DNA of 64,000 bases from Cyanobacteria bacterium FACHB-502 (lineage in GTDB: Bacteria > Cyanobacteriota > Cyanobacteriia > Elainellales > Elainellaceae). Both the position numbers and the translations under genes were made by a program. Under the pieces are notes generated by a model. That model had not been told where the DNA came from and made no database searches. It saw only the letters and a program-made list of their open reading frames with translations. Numbering within the stretch: the first letter of the stretch is position 1; each line of letters opens with the position of its first letter. Location: positions 1 to 64,000 of the forward strand of contig JACJNZ010000048.1 of assembly GCA_014695325.1 (NCBI GenBank), written 5' to 3'. Of the stretch, positions 43,900 through 54,753 are shown in pieces.

Positions 43900-44825
43900 T
43901 ACCAATTCTGCGAGAGTAGACGACAGATGATATAAGACTGGTAGAGAGTTCAATCGTAGAGTATGGCAGGGATTTACAAACTGGAAATCCAAGAGAGTAA
44001 AGCGGACCTCAAGCAGTTGTTGAGAGAGCAGAAAACAGCATCCGGCAAAGAACGAATTCACTTGCTGTACTTACTCAAAAGCAAGCAAGCTCCAACAGGG
44101 CAGGAAGCCGCATCTATGTTGAGGCGGCACCGAGCGACATTACAGGAGTGGCTGCGATTGTACCGAAAAGGCGGCATCGCTGAGTTGCTCAAGCGCAAAA
44201 CGTCTTCAGGGAGACGACGTGCGATTCCTGCATGGGCAGAGAAAGCATTGCAGAAACGCTTAGAGGAACCGCAAGGCTTTGATGGGTATCAAGCAATTTG
44301 CGACTGGTTGGAGAGTCAGTTAGGGATTGAGGCAAAGTATAAAACGGTGCATAAACTGGTGTATTACCGCTTGCACCAATGGGACAGGTGCAATGGCAAT
44401 TTCAAGCAACTTACTTTATGGCATTGTGGAACCGAAAATGGGGGAGCATTTTTTCTTTGAGTTTTCTCATCTCAACACCGATTGCTTCCCAGTGTTTTTG
44501 AATTTAGTCTCTGACCAGTTCAAGGATGATTTTTTAATTATTCGATTGGACAATGGTGGTTTTCACAAAGCCAAGCGCTTGAAGGTTCCCAACAATATTA
44601 TTCTGTTGTTTCAACCCCCTCATTGTCCTGAGCTGAACCCGATTGAGCAAGTGTGGCAATATCTGAAGCGACGATTGCGTTGGAGCTTACCAGCAACCCT
44701 TGACCAGTTACGTCAGCAGTTGAGAGAACGACTGGAAGTACTGACCCCTGAGATAGTTGTAGCAATTACGAGACGCCAGTCCATACTGCATGCTCTATCT
44801 GTCACCCAAATTTAGAGAATTGGTA
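43900..44825 (+). mobile_element. Defective IS630-family insertion element (926 bp)
   Basis: The ends are inverted repeats: TACCAATTCT at 43900-43909 and AGAATTGGTA at 44816-44825. The terminal TA on both sides fits the TA target duplication of IS630/Tc1 elements. Inside is a transposase gene with an internal deletion and frame disruptions. It landed in the gap between the wzc-like gene and rbcS, downstream of both, so it likely disrupts neither. Confidence 0.85.
43963..44815 (+). pseudogene. IS630 transposase, inactivated by internal deletion and frameshifts
   Basis: The first frame (43963 to about 44380) encodes the N-terminal HTH half (MAGIYKLEIQESKADLKQLL, MLRRHRATLQEWLRLYRKGG, WLESQLGIEAKYKTVHKLVY). 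Just after VYYRLHQ the sequence jumps to what is normally the middle of the DDE domain (GQVQWQFQATYF in a second frame). It then moves to a third frame (YGIVEPKMGEHFFFEF...) that holds the second Asp (IIRLDNGGFHKAK) and the final Glu (ELNPIEQVWQYLKRR). The segment with the first catalytic Asp is missing. A simple programmed frameshift cannot restore the enzyme, so it is dead in cis. Confidence 0.85.
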
Positions 44826-44888
44826 TAACGAGAATCGAATCAGACCGCCTTTTATTGCAGCTAAATCAACTTGTGATTCCTGAAAAAC

Positions 44889-44922
44889 AAAAAAGGAGAT
44901 AGGAAAGCCTACCCCCTTTTTA
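44889..44922 (-). terminator. Bidirectional terminator after rbcS
   Basis: An A-rich left arm ending AAAAAGGAGATAGG pairs with CCTACCCCCTTTTT across a short AAAG loop, with two mismatches. On the minus strand the hairpin is followed by a T-rich run (the complement of AAAAACAAAAAA). It lies 37-70 bp past the rbcS stop. Confidence 0.75.
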
Positions 44923-44958
44923 TTTACGATTGGCTCAATTGAAGAACGAACTTAACCC

Positions 44959-45300
44959 TTAGTAGCGATAGTTGTTGGAACCGGGCTTGTGAACGATAAA
45001 GCTCATTACCTGGCACTGCTTGATGTTGTCAAACGCAACTACGCGGATGTAGCAGTTGGGGAACTCAGAGCGGCACTGCTGCACTTCGCTCAGCACTTCC
45101 TGAGGGCTGCGAGCGTTGAACAGAGGCAGCTTCCACATTGTCCAGTAATACATCTCAGCTGCAGAGTCTTCGTTGAACTCGATACAGGGAAAATAGCCTT
45201 GATCGATTGTGTACTGGATCTGACGGGAAATTTGCGCATCGCTGAGCGGAGGCAGATAAGAAAAAGTTTCGTAACGCCGCTCTTTAGGTAAAGTCTTCAT
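44959..45300 (-). CDS. rbcS: RuBisCO small subunit
   Basis: 113 residues, full length. [58 protein letters not shown] and [20 protein letters not shown] are typical of the cyanobacterial form IB small subunit. It caps the RbcL octamer to give the L8S8 enzyme. Last gene of rbcL-rbcX-rbcS, 76 bp after rbcX. No strong Shine-Dalgarno is visible before the ATG. Confidence 0.98.
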   Translation of the reverse strand: MKTLPKERRYETFSYLPPLSDAQISRQIQYTIDQGYFPCIEFNEDSAAEMYYWTMWKLPLFNARSPQEVLSEVQQCRSEFPNCYIRVVAFDNIKQCQVMSFIVHKPGSNNYRY

Positions 45301-45376
45301 GATTGATCAGTTCAGGTTTTAGGTTTACAAGGAGCAAATCTTGAGTTGCCTTTTGCTCAACGGCATTTGCTAAACG

Positions 45377-45799
45377 CTACTCGTTAGACTCACTATCAGA
45401 GGTGTTTTCTAAACGGGGGGCAGCAGGATTGCTTGCCTGATCAGGATTGGTTCCATCAACGCTTACTTGCGTCATGCGTTCAAGCTGCTGACGACGCTGC
45501 TCGATATTCGCTTGCTGAATCGTCGATCGCAGCATTTCGGGCAGCACCTCTGCAATTTCCTCCGCGATATGTTCTCGAACGGTTAGAATCCGAAATGCCA
45601 GTTCTTGTCGTTCGCGAAACAGCGATCGTAAAAACGCTTCACCATCCTGGACACCCGCTCTAGTCGAGAACTGACGGAGCCAGAGTGCCCTCGGCGGATC
45701 AGTCTCATCCAGTTGAGCAGCCACCGTTCGCATCGCTTGATAGGTGAGGTAGCTAATGAGCGTTTTGGCAGTATCTTTGGCAATTTGCCTGAGATCCAT
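45377..45799 (-). CDS. rbcX: RuBisCO assembly chaperone RbcX
   Basis: 140 residues. MDLRQIAKDTAKTLISYLTY and YQAMRTVAAQLDETDPPRAL match the conserved RbcX helices and central groove, and GEAFLRSLFRERQELAFRIL the second conserved helix. The C-terminal tail after about residue 105 is low complexity (Gln, Asn, Pro, Ser, Glu). RbcX dimers clamp the C-terminal tail of RbcL during assembly of the octamer. Between rbcL and rbcS, the usual place. Confidence 0.96.
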   Translation of the reverse strand: MDLRQIAKDTAKTLISYLTYQAMRTVAAQLDETDPPRALWLRQFSTRAGVQDGEAFLRSLFRERQELAFRILTVREHIAEEIAEVLPEMLRSTIQQANIEQRRQQLERMTQVSVDGTNPDQASNPAAPRLENTSDSESNE

Positions 45800-45911
45800 A
45801 GGAGACGGATGAATGAAGGATGAAGCATGAGGTAAGAATAACAGCTTATTTCTGTCGGTTCAGAAGGAGGCTGCAATTCGCTCTCTGTCCTGCATCCTTC
45901 ATCTTCGCCTC

Positions 45912-47342
45912 TTAGATAGTGTCTTGTGCTTCAAACTCGAACTTGATTTCCTTCCACAGTTCGCAAGCGGTAGCCAGCTCAGGTGACCAACGGCAAGCCT
46001 CACGGATAATGTCGCCGCCTTCACGCATCAGGTTACGACCTTCGTTCCGAGCCTGGACACAAGCTTCCAGAGCCACGCGGTTAGCCGTTGCACCAGGCGC
46101 ATTACCCCAGGGGTGACCCAGCGTACCACCACCGAACTGAAGCACGGAGTCGTCGCCGAAGATTTCAACCAGTGCAGGCATGTGCCATACGTGAATACCA
46201 CCCGATGCGACCGCCATCACGCCCGGCATCGAAGCCCAGTCCTGAGTGAAGTAAATTCCCTTCGAGCGATCTTGCTCCACATAGTTTTCACGCAGCAGAT
46301 CCACGAAGCCCAGAGTCACTGCCTGGTCGCCTTCCAGCTTACCCACAACCGTTCCAGTGTGGATGTGGTCACCGCCCGACATCCGCAGACACTTCGCCAG
46401 AACGCGGAAGTGCATCCCGTGGTTCTTCTGACGATCGATCACGGCGTGCATTGCGCGGTGGATGTGAAGCAGAACCCCATTGTCCCGGCACCACTTCGAC
46501 AGGGTTGTGTTCGCGGTGAAGCCTGCCGTCAGGAAGTCGTGCATGATGATGGGCATTCCGAGTTCTTTGGCATACTCGGCGCGCTTCAGCATGTCTTCAC
46601 AGGTTGCAGCCGTCACGTTCAGGTAGTGACCTTTGATTTCACCCGTTTCAGCCTGGGCTTTGTGAATTGCCTCAGCGACGAAGGTGAAACGATCGCGCCA
46701 CCGCTGGAACGGCTGCGAGTTAATGTTTTCGTCGTCTTTGGTAAAGTCTAGACCGCCGCGCAGACACTCATACACTGCACGACCGTAGTTCTTCGCAGAG
46801 AGACCGAGCTTCGGCTTGATGGTACAGCCCAGCAGCGGACGACCGTATTTGTTGATCTTGTCGCGCTCAACCTGAATACCATGGGGCGGTCCCTGGAACG
46901 TCTTCAGGTAAGCCACGGGAATCCGCAGGTCTTCCAGACGCAGGGCTTTCAGGGCTTTGAAACCAAACACGTTACCCACGATCGAGGTGAGCATGTTGGT
47001 GACAGAGCCTTCCTCGAACAGATCCAGCGGATAAGCAATGTATGCGATGAACTGGTTATCTTCGCCAGGAACGGGTTCGATGTCGTAGCAGCGACCCTTA
47101 TAGCGATCGAGATCCGTCAGCAGGTCTGTCCAAACGGTGGTCCAGGTTCCGGTTGAGGATTCTGCGGCAACGGCTGCACCAGCTTCTTCGTAAGGAACTC
47201 CAGGCTGAGGAGTCACACGGAACGCTGCCAGGATGTCTGTATCCTTCGGCGTGTAGTCGGGCGTGTAGTAGGTCAGGCGATAATCTTTTACACCTGCCTG
47301 ATACCCAGCTTTAGTCTGGGTTTTAGTTTGAGAGTACGACAT
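45912..47342 (-). CDS. rbcL: RuBisCO large subunit, form IB
   Basis: 476 residues. Active-site features are all present: catalytic Lys in [10 protein letters not shown], the carbamylated Lys in [27 protein letters not shown], loop 6 region [11 protein letters not shown] and the C-terminal [19 protein letters not shown] recognised by RbcX and activases. AGGAAGGG lies about 5 nt upstream of the ATG. Catalyses CO2 fixation on ribulose-1,5-bisphosphate, in the carboxysome in cyanobacteria. First gene of rbcL-rbcX-rbcS. Confidence 0.99.
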   Translation of the reverse strand: MSYSQTKTQTKAGYQAGVKDYRLTYYTPDYTPKDTDILAAFRVTPQPGVPYEEAGAAVAAESSTGTWTTVWTDLLTDLDRYKGRCYDIEPVPGEDNQFIAYIAYPLDLFEEGSVTNMLTSIVGNVFGFKALKALRLEDLRIPVAYLKTFQGPPHGIQVERDKINKYGRPLLGCTIKPKLGLSAKNYGRAVYECLRGGLDFTKDDENINSQPFQRWRDRFTFVAEAIHKAQAETGEIKGHYLNVTAATCEDMLKRAEYAKELGMPIIMHDFLTAGFTANTTLSKWCRDNGVLLHIHRAMHAVIDRQKNHGMHFRVLAKCLRMSGGDHIHTGTVVGKLEGDQAVTLGFVDLLRENYVEQDRSKGIYFTQDWASMPGVMAVASGGIHVWHMPALVEIFGDDSVLQFGGGTLGHPWGNAPGATANRVALEACVQARNEGRNLMREGGDIIREACRWSPELATACELWKEIKFEFEAQDTI

Positions 47343-47838
47343 GATTTCCCTTCCTGTGAATCACTTCGATCCGAACGCGAAATCCGAACATAGAAACCCT
47401 ACCCTGCTCACACGCAGCTTGCAGACGCGATCCTTAAAGCGATTGCGTCAAACAGGCAAGTATGCGCCAACCAATTATTGGGCTACCAACATGGGCTACC
47501 AACAGCCACAAAAATTCTGTAGTGCTGATCCAGTCAGTCTTGAGTCAGGGCAAATCAACTGGCAACCTTAATATTATCTTTATGTCTGCCCTGTTCACGG
47601 GTTCATTCAAAAATATATCAGGAATGTAATAAGTGTATATTTGAATCTTCTTAGTTTATAGATAACGATTGTTTATATATTTGTCGATTGATGAAGCGGA
47701 AGACAGACTAGATTTGTTGCTTCTGTTTGCCTGATCAGCGTTTCACGTTTTGCGTCACGGTGAATGTCTTGACTGCTGCTGATCTTAAGAAATATTAAAT
47801 CATTTAATTGAATTTCCATGCAGGACGTGGTCATTCTG
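47343..47838. promoter_or_regulatory. rbcL upstream region
   Basis: About 500 bp between rbcL and the thioesterase gene (both minus strand). The half near 47570-47700 is strongly AT-rich and is the likely promoter zone. I looked for an NtcA box (GTA-N8-TAC) and for a clear RbcR palindrome and did not find a convincing one. A 12-13 bp tandem duplication lies at 47480-47505. Confidence 0.45.
47480..47505. repeat. 13-bp tandem duplication in the rbcL leader
   Basis: GGGCTACCAACAT (47480-47492) is followed by GGGCTACCAACAG (47493-47505), 12 of 13 identical, about 140-160 bp upstream of the rbcL start. Confidence 0.85.
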
Positions 47839-48264
47839 TCAAGCTGATTCAATCGCCTGAAGCAGGCATAGCCGTAGGGATTCAGGCAATTCTGTTTTCT
47901 CTCGACGATCGGTTTTAACGCAGACATGAATGGTATGAGCAGCGGCTGCAATTTGATTTGATGACGTTTGATTCGTTGAGGCGATCGAATAGTTCAACCT
48001 GAACTTGCTGGCTTTAATTTCGATCGGCTGAAGGTGAACTTGATATACATCGCCACAGCGCATTGGATGTAAAAAGTCAATGCTGGCATGAACGATCGGA
48101 ACGGCGATCGATCGAGCCGAAAAAAATTCGTTTAAATCAATTCCGCCGGATGCTAATAACGCCTCATAGCTTTCGTGGCAGATCGAGAGGATATTTGCGA
48201 AATAAACGACTCCGGCAGCATCAGTGTCACTAAACCGAATGGTGCGTTGATAGGTGAAGGGCAT
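47839..48264 (-). CDS. Hot-dog acyl-CoA thioesterase, DHNA-CoA hydrolase type
   Basis: 141 residues with a single 4-hydroxybenzoyl-CoA-thioesterase-type hot-dog fold. The catalytic motif is FSDTDAAGVVYFANI (Asp in DAAG), followed by CHESYEALLASGGIDLNEFF and VHASIDFLHPMRCGDVYQVH. Cyanobacterial homologues (Slr0204 type) release 1,4-dihydroxy-2-naphthoate from its CoA ester on the way to phylloquinone, the photosystem I quinone. No other phylloquinone gene is adjacent. It lies upstream of rbcL on the same strand, but the long AT-rich gap argues for separate transcripts. Confidence 0.85.
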   Translation of the reverse strand: MPFTYQRTIRFSDTDAAGVVYFANILSICHESYEALLASGGIDLNEFFSARSIAVPIVHASIDFLHPMRCGDVYQVHLQPIEIKASKFRLNYSIASTNQTSSNQIAAAAHTIHVCVKTDRREKTELPESLRLCLLQAIESA

Positions 48265-50980
<2,716 letters not shown>

Positions 50981-51029
50981 TGGCTACAGTCCTATCAGCC
51001 CTCTGTGGGCAATCTCCAGGCGAAATCCT

Positions 51030-52772
51030 ATGGCGCACTTTCCTGCATTGCTTCGTCCGTCTCGCTGGCTGCAAGCGGTTGCTTCACGGTTCTCTGGAGG
51101 GCTAATCGTCGGTCTTGCCCTGTTTCCGTTCACGCTGTCGGCAGGGGCCGCCTGGAGTGCCGATCGCCTGATATTGTCCTACGGATTGCTGGCGCGATCG
51201 CTTCCAGTGGATTCGCTGCGCGTTTATGCCGAGGAAGGAACGATCGATGCTGACCTGCGAAGCTACGGACCCTTCATCAACAACGAACAGCTTGCCCAGT
51301 TGCGGCAAGTTCTTAATGCCAGAGCCGAGCTATCTCCGGTTGCAGTGGCGCAGTTTCTTTACACCAAGCAGGGTGAAATTCTGCTCAATCGCCTCGGCAA
51401 TGTGATTCGGACGGAATCCAACCTGTCCGGGTTTTATGCGATTCGATCGGCACTAATTCTTGCTGCCTCTGAGCCAGAAGGTTTATCGCTGCTCAATGTC
51501 CTTGACAGTTTTCCTCATGAGGAAATTCGCATTGATTTAACCGAGACGCTGCGAATCGCCGGAGACCTGTCAGCCCTAATTCGCCAAACGCAAGCCGCGA
51601 TTGCCCTGGTCGAGCAGCAGGCAGATCAGGAAGCCAGTACCCAATCGACGGTAGAGTTTGCGGTTTTGCCCGATCTGCGCCGTCCTGGAGAATATACCTG
51701 GCAGAAAAACACGTTGGAGCTAAACGATCGCCGCCGAAATCGCAGCTTTCCGGTAGACCTTTACCTGCCCCAGACCCAGGCTCAGGCTCAGGTGACAGCA
51801 GCTCCGCTCATCGTGATTTCCCACGGCTTAGGCTCCGATCGCACGAGCTATGGCTATCTTGCCCGCCAGCTTGCCTCGCACGGTTTTGTGGTTGCCGTAC
51901 CCGAACATCCGGGCAGCAACGCTCAACAGCTTCAGGCTTTGATTTCCGGGAGTGCCAGCCAGGTTACTTCCCCCAACGAGTTTATCGATCGCCCGCTCGA
52001 TATTAAATATCTGCTTAATCGATTGGATGCCCTGAATCGAAACAATCCCCGATTTCGCGGACGCTTTAACGTGCAGCAGGTGGGCGTGATCGGTCAATCG
52101 CTGGGTGGCTACACGGCTCTGGCTCTGGCAGGCGGCAGGATTAATTCGGCTCAACTCACGGAGGAATGCGCTCGATCGGAGTCGGAAACCCTGAACTTAT
52201 CCCTGCTGCTGCAATGTCGCGCCGCTGAGCTGTCCTTACCGATTCCTAACTTAAAGGACGATCGCGTCAAAGCCATTATTGCGATTAATCCAATCGGCAG
52301 CAGTTTGATCGGTGCAGCGGATTTCGCCGCGATTCAAATTCCCGTCATGCTGGTGAGCAGCAGTGCGGATACGGTCAGTCCGGCATTGCTGGAGCAAATT
52401 GTGCCCTATAGCTGGCTCACCACGCCCAACAAATATCTGGTCATGCTGCAAGGTGGCACGCACTTCTCAACGATCAGCAAAGACGAAACCCGATCAGAAG
52501 ATCTGGTTGAACTGCCGCCCCAGATCGTCGGACCCAATCCACTGCTGGCACAAACCTATCTGCGAAGCCTCAGCGTTGCCTTTTTGCAAACCTACGTTGC
52601 CGATCGCCCCGGCTACACCCCCTATCTGGAATCTGCCTACGCGCAGTTAATCAGCCGTCCTGATTTGCCCGTGCGCTTGGTGCGATCGATCACAGCGGAG
52701 CAAATTGCTCAGATTACCGGAACGCCTGTGCCTGATCCAAATGGCACTGAAACCCGCACCTCACGCCGATAA
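51030..52772 (+). CDS. Secreted alpha/beta hydrolase with N-terminal DUF1400
   Basis: 580 residues. Signal peptide at about 18-45 (FSGGLIVGLALFPFTLSAGA). DUF1400 spans about 45-180 (RLILSYGLLARSLPVDSLRV, DADLRSYGPFINNEQLAQLR). A hydrolase domain follows: VISHGLGSDRTSYGYLARQL (oxyanion side), the nucleophile elbow GVIGQSLGGYTALAL, and a C-terminal His in LQGGTHFSTIS. Related cyanobacterial proteins are annotated as predicted dienelactone hydrolase or platelet-activating-factor acetylhydrolase-like; substrate unknown. It starts 49 bp after ligA. Confidence 0.88.
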   Translation: MAHFPALLRPSRWLQAVASRFSGGLIVGLALFPFTLSAGAAWSADRLILSYGLLARSLPVDSLRVYAEEGTIDADLRSYGPFINNEQLAQLRQVLNARAELSPVAVAQFLYTKQGEILLNRLGNVIRTESNLSGFYAIRSALILAASEPEGLSLLNVLDSFPHEEIRIDLTETLRIAGDLSALIRQTQAAIALVEQQADQEASTQSTVEFAVLPDLRRPGEYTWQKNTLELNDRRRNRSFPVDLYLPQTQAQAQVTAAPLIVISHGLGSDRTSYGYLARQLASHGFVVAVPEHPGSNAQQLQALISGSASQVTSPNEFIDRPLDIKYLLNRLDALNRNNPRFRGRFNVQQVGVIGQSLGGYTALALAGGRINSAQLTEECARSESETLNLSLLLQCRAAELSLPIPNLKDDRVKAIIAINPIGSSLIGAADFAAIQIPVMLVSSSADTVSPALLEQIVPYSWLTTPNKYLVMLQGGTHFSTISKDETRSEDLVELPPQIVGPNPLLAQTYLRSLSVAFLQTYVADRPGYTPYLESAYAQLISRPDLPVRLVRSITAEQIAQITGTPVPDPNGTETRTSRR

Positions 52773-52906
52773 AGATTCTCCCCAATTCAGGGGCTGTCGG
52801 TTGTTTTTTGAGCAGGCTCCGATTGCAGAATGCTGCTCAGGATTGATGACGTTTTGAATCGAGATGATCTAGAAGGAATGGGTACAAGCATGATGGAGCG
52901 TCAGCC

Positions 52907-53941
52907 ATGTTTGAGAACGAGCTACGAGCCACAGCACAGGCAATGGTGGTAACGGGCAAAGGCATTTTGGCAGCCGATGAAAGCTTTGGCACTGCAAACA
53001 AGCGATTTCAAAAACTCGGCATTCCCACGACCGAAGAAATGCGTCGCGCCTATCGAGAAATGCTGTTTACCACGCCCGGAATTGGCGATTTCTTTAGCGG
53101 CGTTATTCTGTTTGACGAAACAATCCGACAATCGACCGCCGACGGAACTCCCTTTGTGCAGTTGCTCAGCAATCAAGGCATTATCCCCGGTATTAAACTC
53201 GACGCGGGGGCAAAACCTCTGGCAAAGTCTCCCAACGAGCTTGTTACTGAAGGACTGGACGGACTGCGCGATCGCGTCAGAGAATACTACGAACTAGGCG
53301 CACGGTTTGCCAAATGGCGGGCAGTGATCACGATTGGGGAGGGCATTCCCACTCGTCGCTGCATCGAAGCAAATGCTCACGCACTGGCCCGCTATGCCGG
53401 AATTTGTCAGGAAGGGGGACTAGTGCCGATCGTCGAACCTGAAGTTTTAATGGACGGTGATCATACGTTGGAACGCAGCTACGCTGTGCATGAGGAAGTT
53501 CTGAAAACCGTGTTTTATGAGCTGCACCGCTACGGGATTGCGCTCGATCAAATGGTGCTAAAGCCCAGCATGGTGATTTCTGGTCAAACCAGTTCGCAGC
53601 CAGCTAGCGTTGAAGCAGTGGCTCAGGCGACGGTGAAGTGTTTGCTCGACTGTGTGCCCGCCTCGGTTCCGGGTTGCGCCTTCCTTTCGGGTGGACAAAC
53701 CGATCAGCAAGCCACTGAACACCTGAATAGGATGAACGTCCTTTATGGCGGCAAACTTCCCTGGAAGCTGACTTTTTCCTATGGACGTGCCCTTCAGCAA
53801 GCGGCAATGCAAGCCTGGATGGGCAAACCTGAAAACGTTCCGACGGCTCAAAAGGCACTTGCGCTGCGGGCGAGATGCAATAGTGCTGCCAGTGTAGGCA
53901 AATACAGCCCCGAACTAGAAAAAGTCGCGGTGAGTGTGTAG
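52907..53941 (+). CDS. Fructose-bisphosphate aldolase class I
   Basis: 344 residues. The class I pattern is clear: ILAADESFGTANKRFQKLGI, FFSGVILFDETIRQ, IKLDAGAKPL, the Glu pair in LVPIVEPEVLMDGDHTLE, the Schiff-base Lys in MVLKPSMVISGQ and FLSGGQTDQQATEHLNRMN. It cleaves or forms FBP in glycolysis and the Calvin cycle (and sedoheptulose bisphosphate in some). Cyanobacteria usually also have a class II enzyme. It sits between rbcLXS and rca. A terminator follows. Confidence 0.96.
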   Translation: MFENELRATAQAMVVTGKGILAADESFGTANKRFQKLGIPTTEEMRRAYREMLFTTPGIGDFFSGVILFDETIRQSTADGTPFVQLLSNQGIIPGIKLDAGAKPLAKSPNELVTEGLDGLRDRVREYYELGARFAKWRAVITIGEGIPTRRCIEANAHALARYAGICQEGGLVPIVEPEVLMDGDHTLERSYAVHEEVLKTVFYELHRYGIALDQMVLKPSMVISGQTSSQPASVEAVAQATVKCLLDCVPASVPGCAFLSGGQTDQQATEHLNRMNVLYGGKLPWKLTFSYGRALQQAAMQAWMGKPENVPTAQKALALRARCNSAASVGKYSPELEKVAVSV

Positions 53942-53965
53942 ACGGAAATAGCAAAACTGCATCAA

Positions 53966-54001
53966 TAAAAAAACAAAAAAAGGGGGCAAAAGCCCCTTAT
54001 T
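53966..54001. terminator. Bidirectional terminator between aldolase and the 107-residue protein gene
   Basis: GGGGC (53983-53987) and GCCCC (53992-53996) form a stem with an AAAA loop. It is preceded by a long A-run (with one C) that becomes a T-run on the minus strand. It therefore terminates the minus-strand gene strongly and the aldolase gene more weakly. The A-run architecture resembles that of the rbcS terminator. Confidence 0.85.
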
Positions 54002-54037
54002 TCATAACATCAATTCTCCAGCCTAAGGGAACATTAA

Positions 54038-54361
54038 TTAACGACTTGCCATGACTTCGCGCTCAACCCCGATCGGATTCCGAATTTCAATCCGTCCGGC
54101 ATAGGCTGCTTCCAGATAAGTCCCGCGACCGCTTGGGAAAGTTGCCGGATTGCGATCGATTTCGATGTACAGTTCCTTTGCCGGAAGTCCGATTCCACCG
54201 AAACCCGCCAGGGTTGCCAGCGCAGCCCCAATGCCAGCCGGCAGGTCAGTGATTAACAGCGTATTGCCATTCCAGCCAACTGCAAGATTGCTGCGATCGG
54301 GATTGCTTTTGAACTCAACTTTAGCAATGTTTTCGGTATCAGTTGTAATATAAAAAGCCAT
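54038..54361 (-). CDS. Hypothetical protein divergent from rca
   Basis: 107 residues, ATG with AGGAGAAG about 4 nt upstream. Beta-rich: MAFYITTDTENIAKVEFKSN, LAVGWNGNTLLITDLPAGIG, a Gly/Ala/Leu-rich segment ALATLAGFGGIGLPA, then KELYIEIDRNPATFPSGRGT. No signal peptide; the Gly-rich stretch is too short for a confident membrane helix. I do not recognise the family. It faces rca across a 390-bp divergent spacer and might share regulation with it. Confidence 0.7.
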   Translation of the reverse strand: MAFYITTDTENIAKVEFKSNPDRSNLAVGWNGNTLLITDLPAGIGAALATLAGFGGIGLPAKELYIEIDRNPATFPSGRGTYLEAAYAGRIEIRNPIGVEREVMASR

Positions 54362-54753
54362 GATCTTCTCCTGGTAACGATTGTGTGATGACGCTTGTGG
54401 ATGAACGAGATAGCGAATGACTGAAAAAGAGATTCAATTCATCGCCGAACTATTTCAGAAAATTTAGAGTGAAATTATTTTTTCTTTATCTAGCTTTTCT
54501 GATTTGCGGTTGAATTGCACTCGTGTTTCTCCTCTTCAGAGTCACTGTTTGATTCAGTAAACTTATCTTCTATTTTCAAATTTCAAATGAATCACCGCAG
54601 TACCCCAGTGGGTACTTTTCCTTTTGCAAAAACTATCAAATTTATAAATTTAATGAAGCGTTTCTGGAATAATTAAAGGAGTTGGGTAATCGTTCCCGCA
54701 TTTATTTTCTAAGAAAAATCAAGACTTCGAGCTGTATTCCTCACCCCATTTCC
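54362..54753. promoter_or_regulatory. Divergent region upstream of rca, with hairpin
   Basis: About 390 bp, strongly AT-rich. AGTACCC (54599-54605) and GGGTACT (54610-54616) form a perfect 7-bp stem with a 4-nt loop followed by TTTT, a short terminator- or attenuator-like hairpin about 140 nt before the rca ATG. AAAGGAG at 54675-54681 is a good Shine-Dalgarno but is not near an in-frame ATG; it abuts the TTG at 54682. Confidence 0.5.

Noticed and set aside
44327-44815. Second ORF inside the IS630 element as an independent gene
   Set aside because: It carries only the Asp/Glu C-terminal half of the transposase; a programmed frameshift was considered, but the first catalytic region is deleted.
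46113-46751. 212-codon ORF opposite rbcL
   Set aside because: It is an antisense shadow of a highly expressed, strongly codon-biased gene; composition (many His, Val, Arg) is typical of such shadows.
47343-47700. NtcA or RbcR operator upstream of rbcL
   Set aside because: No GTA-N8-TAC or convincing LysR-type palindrome could be found by eye.
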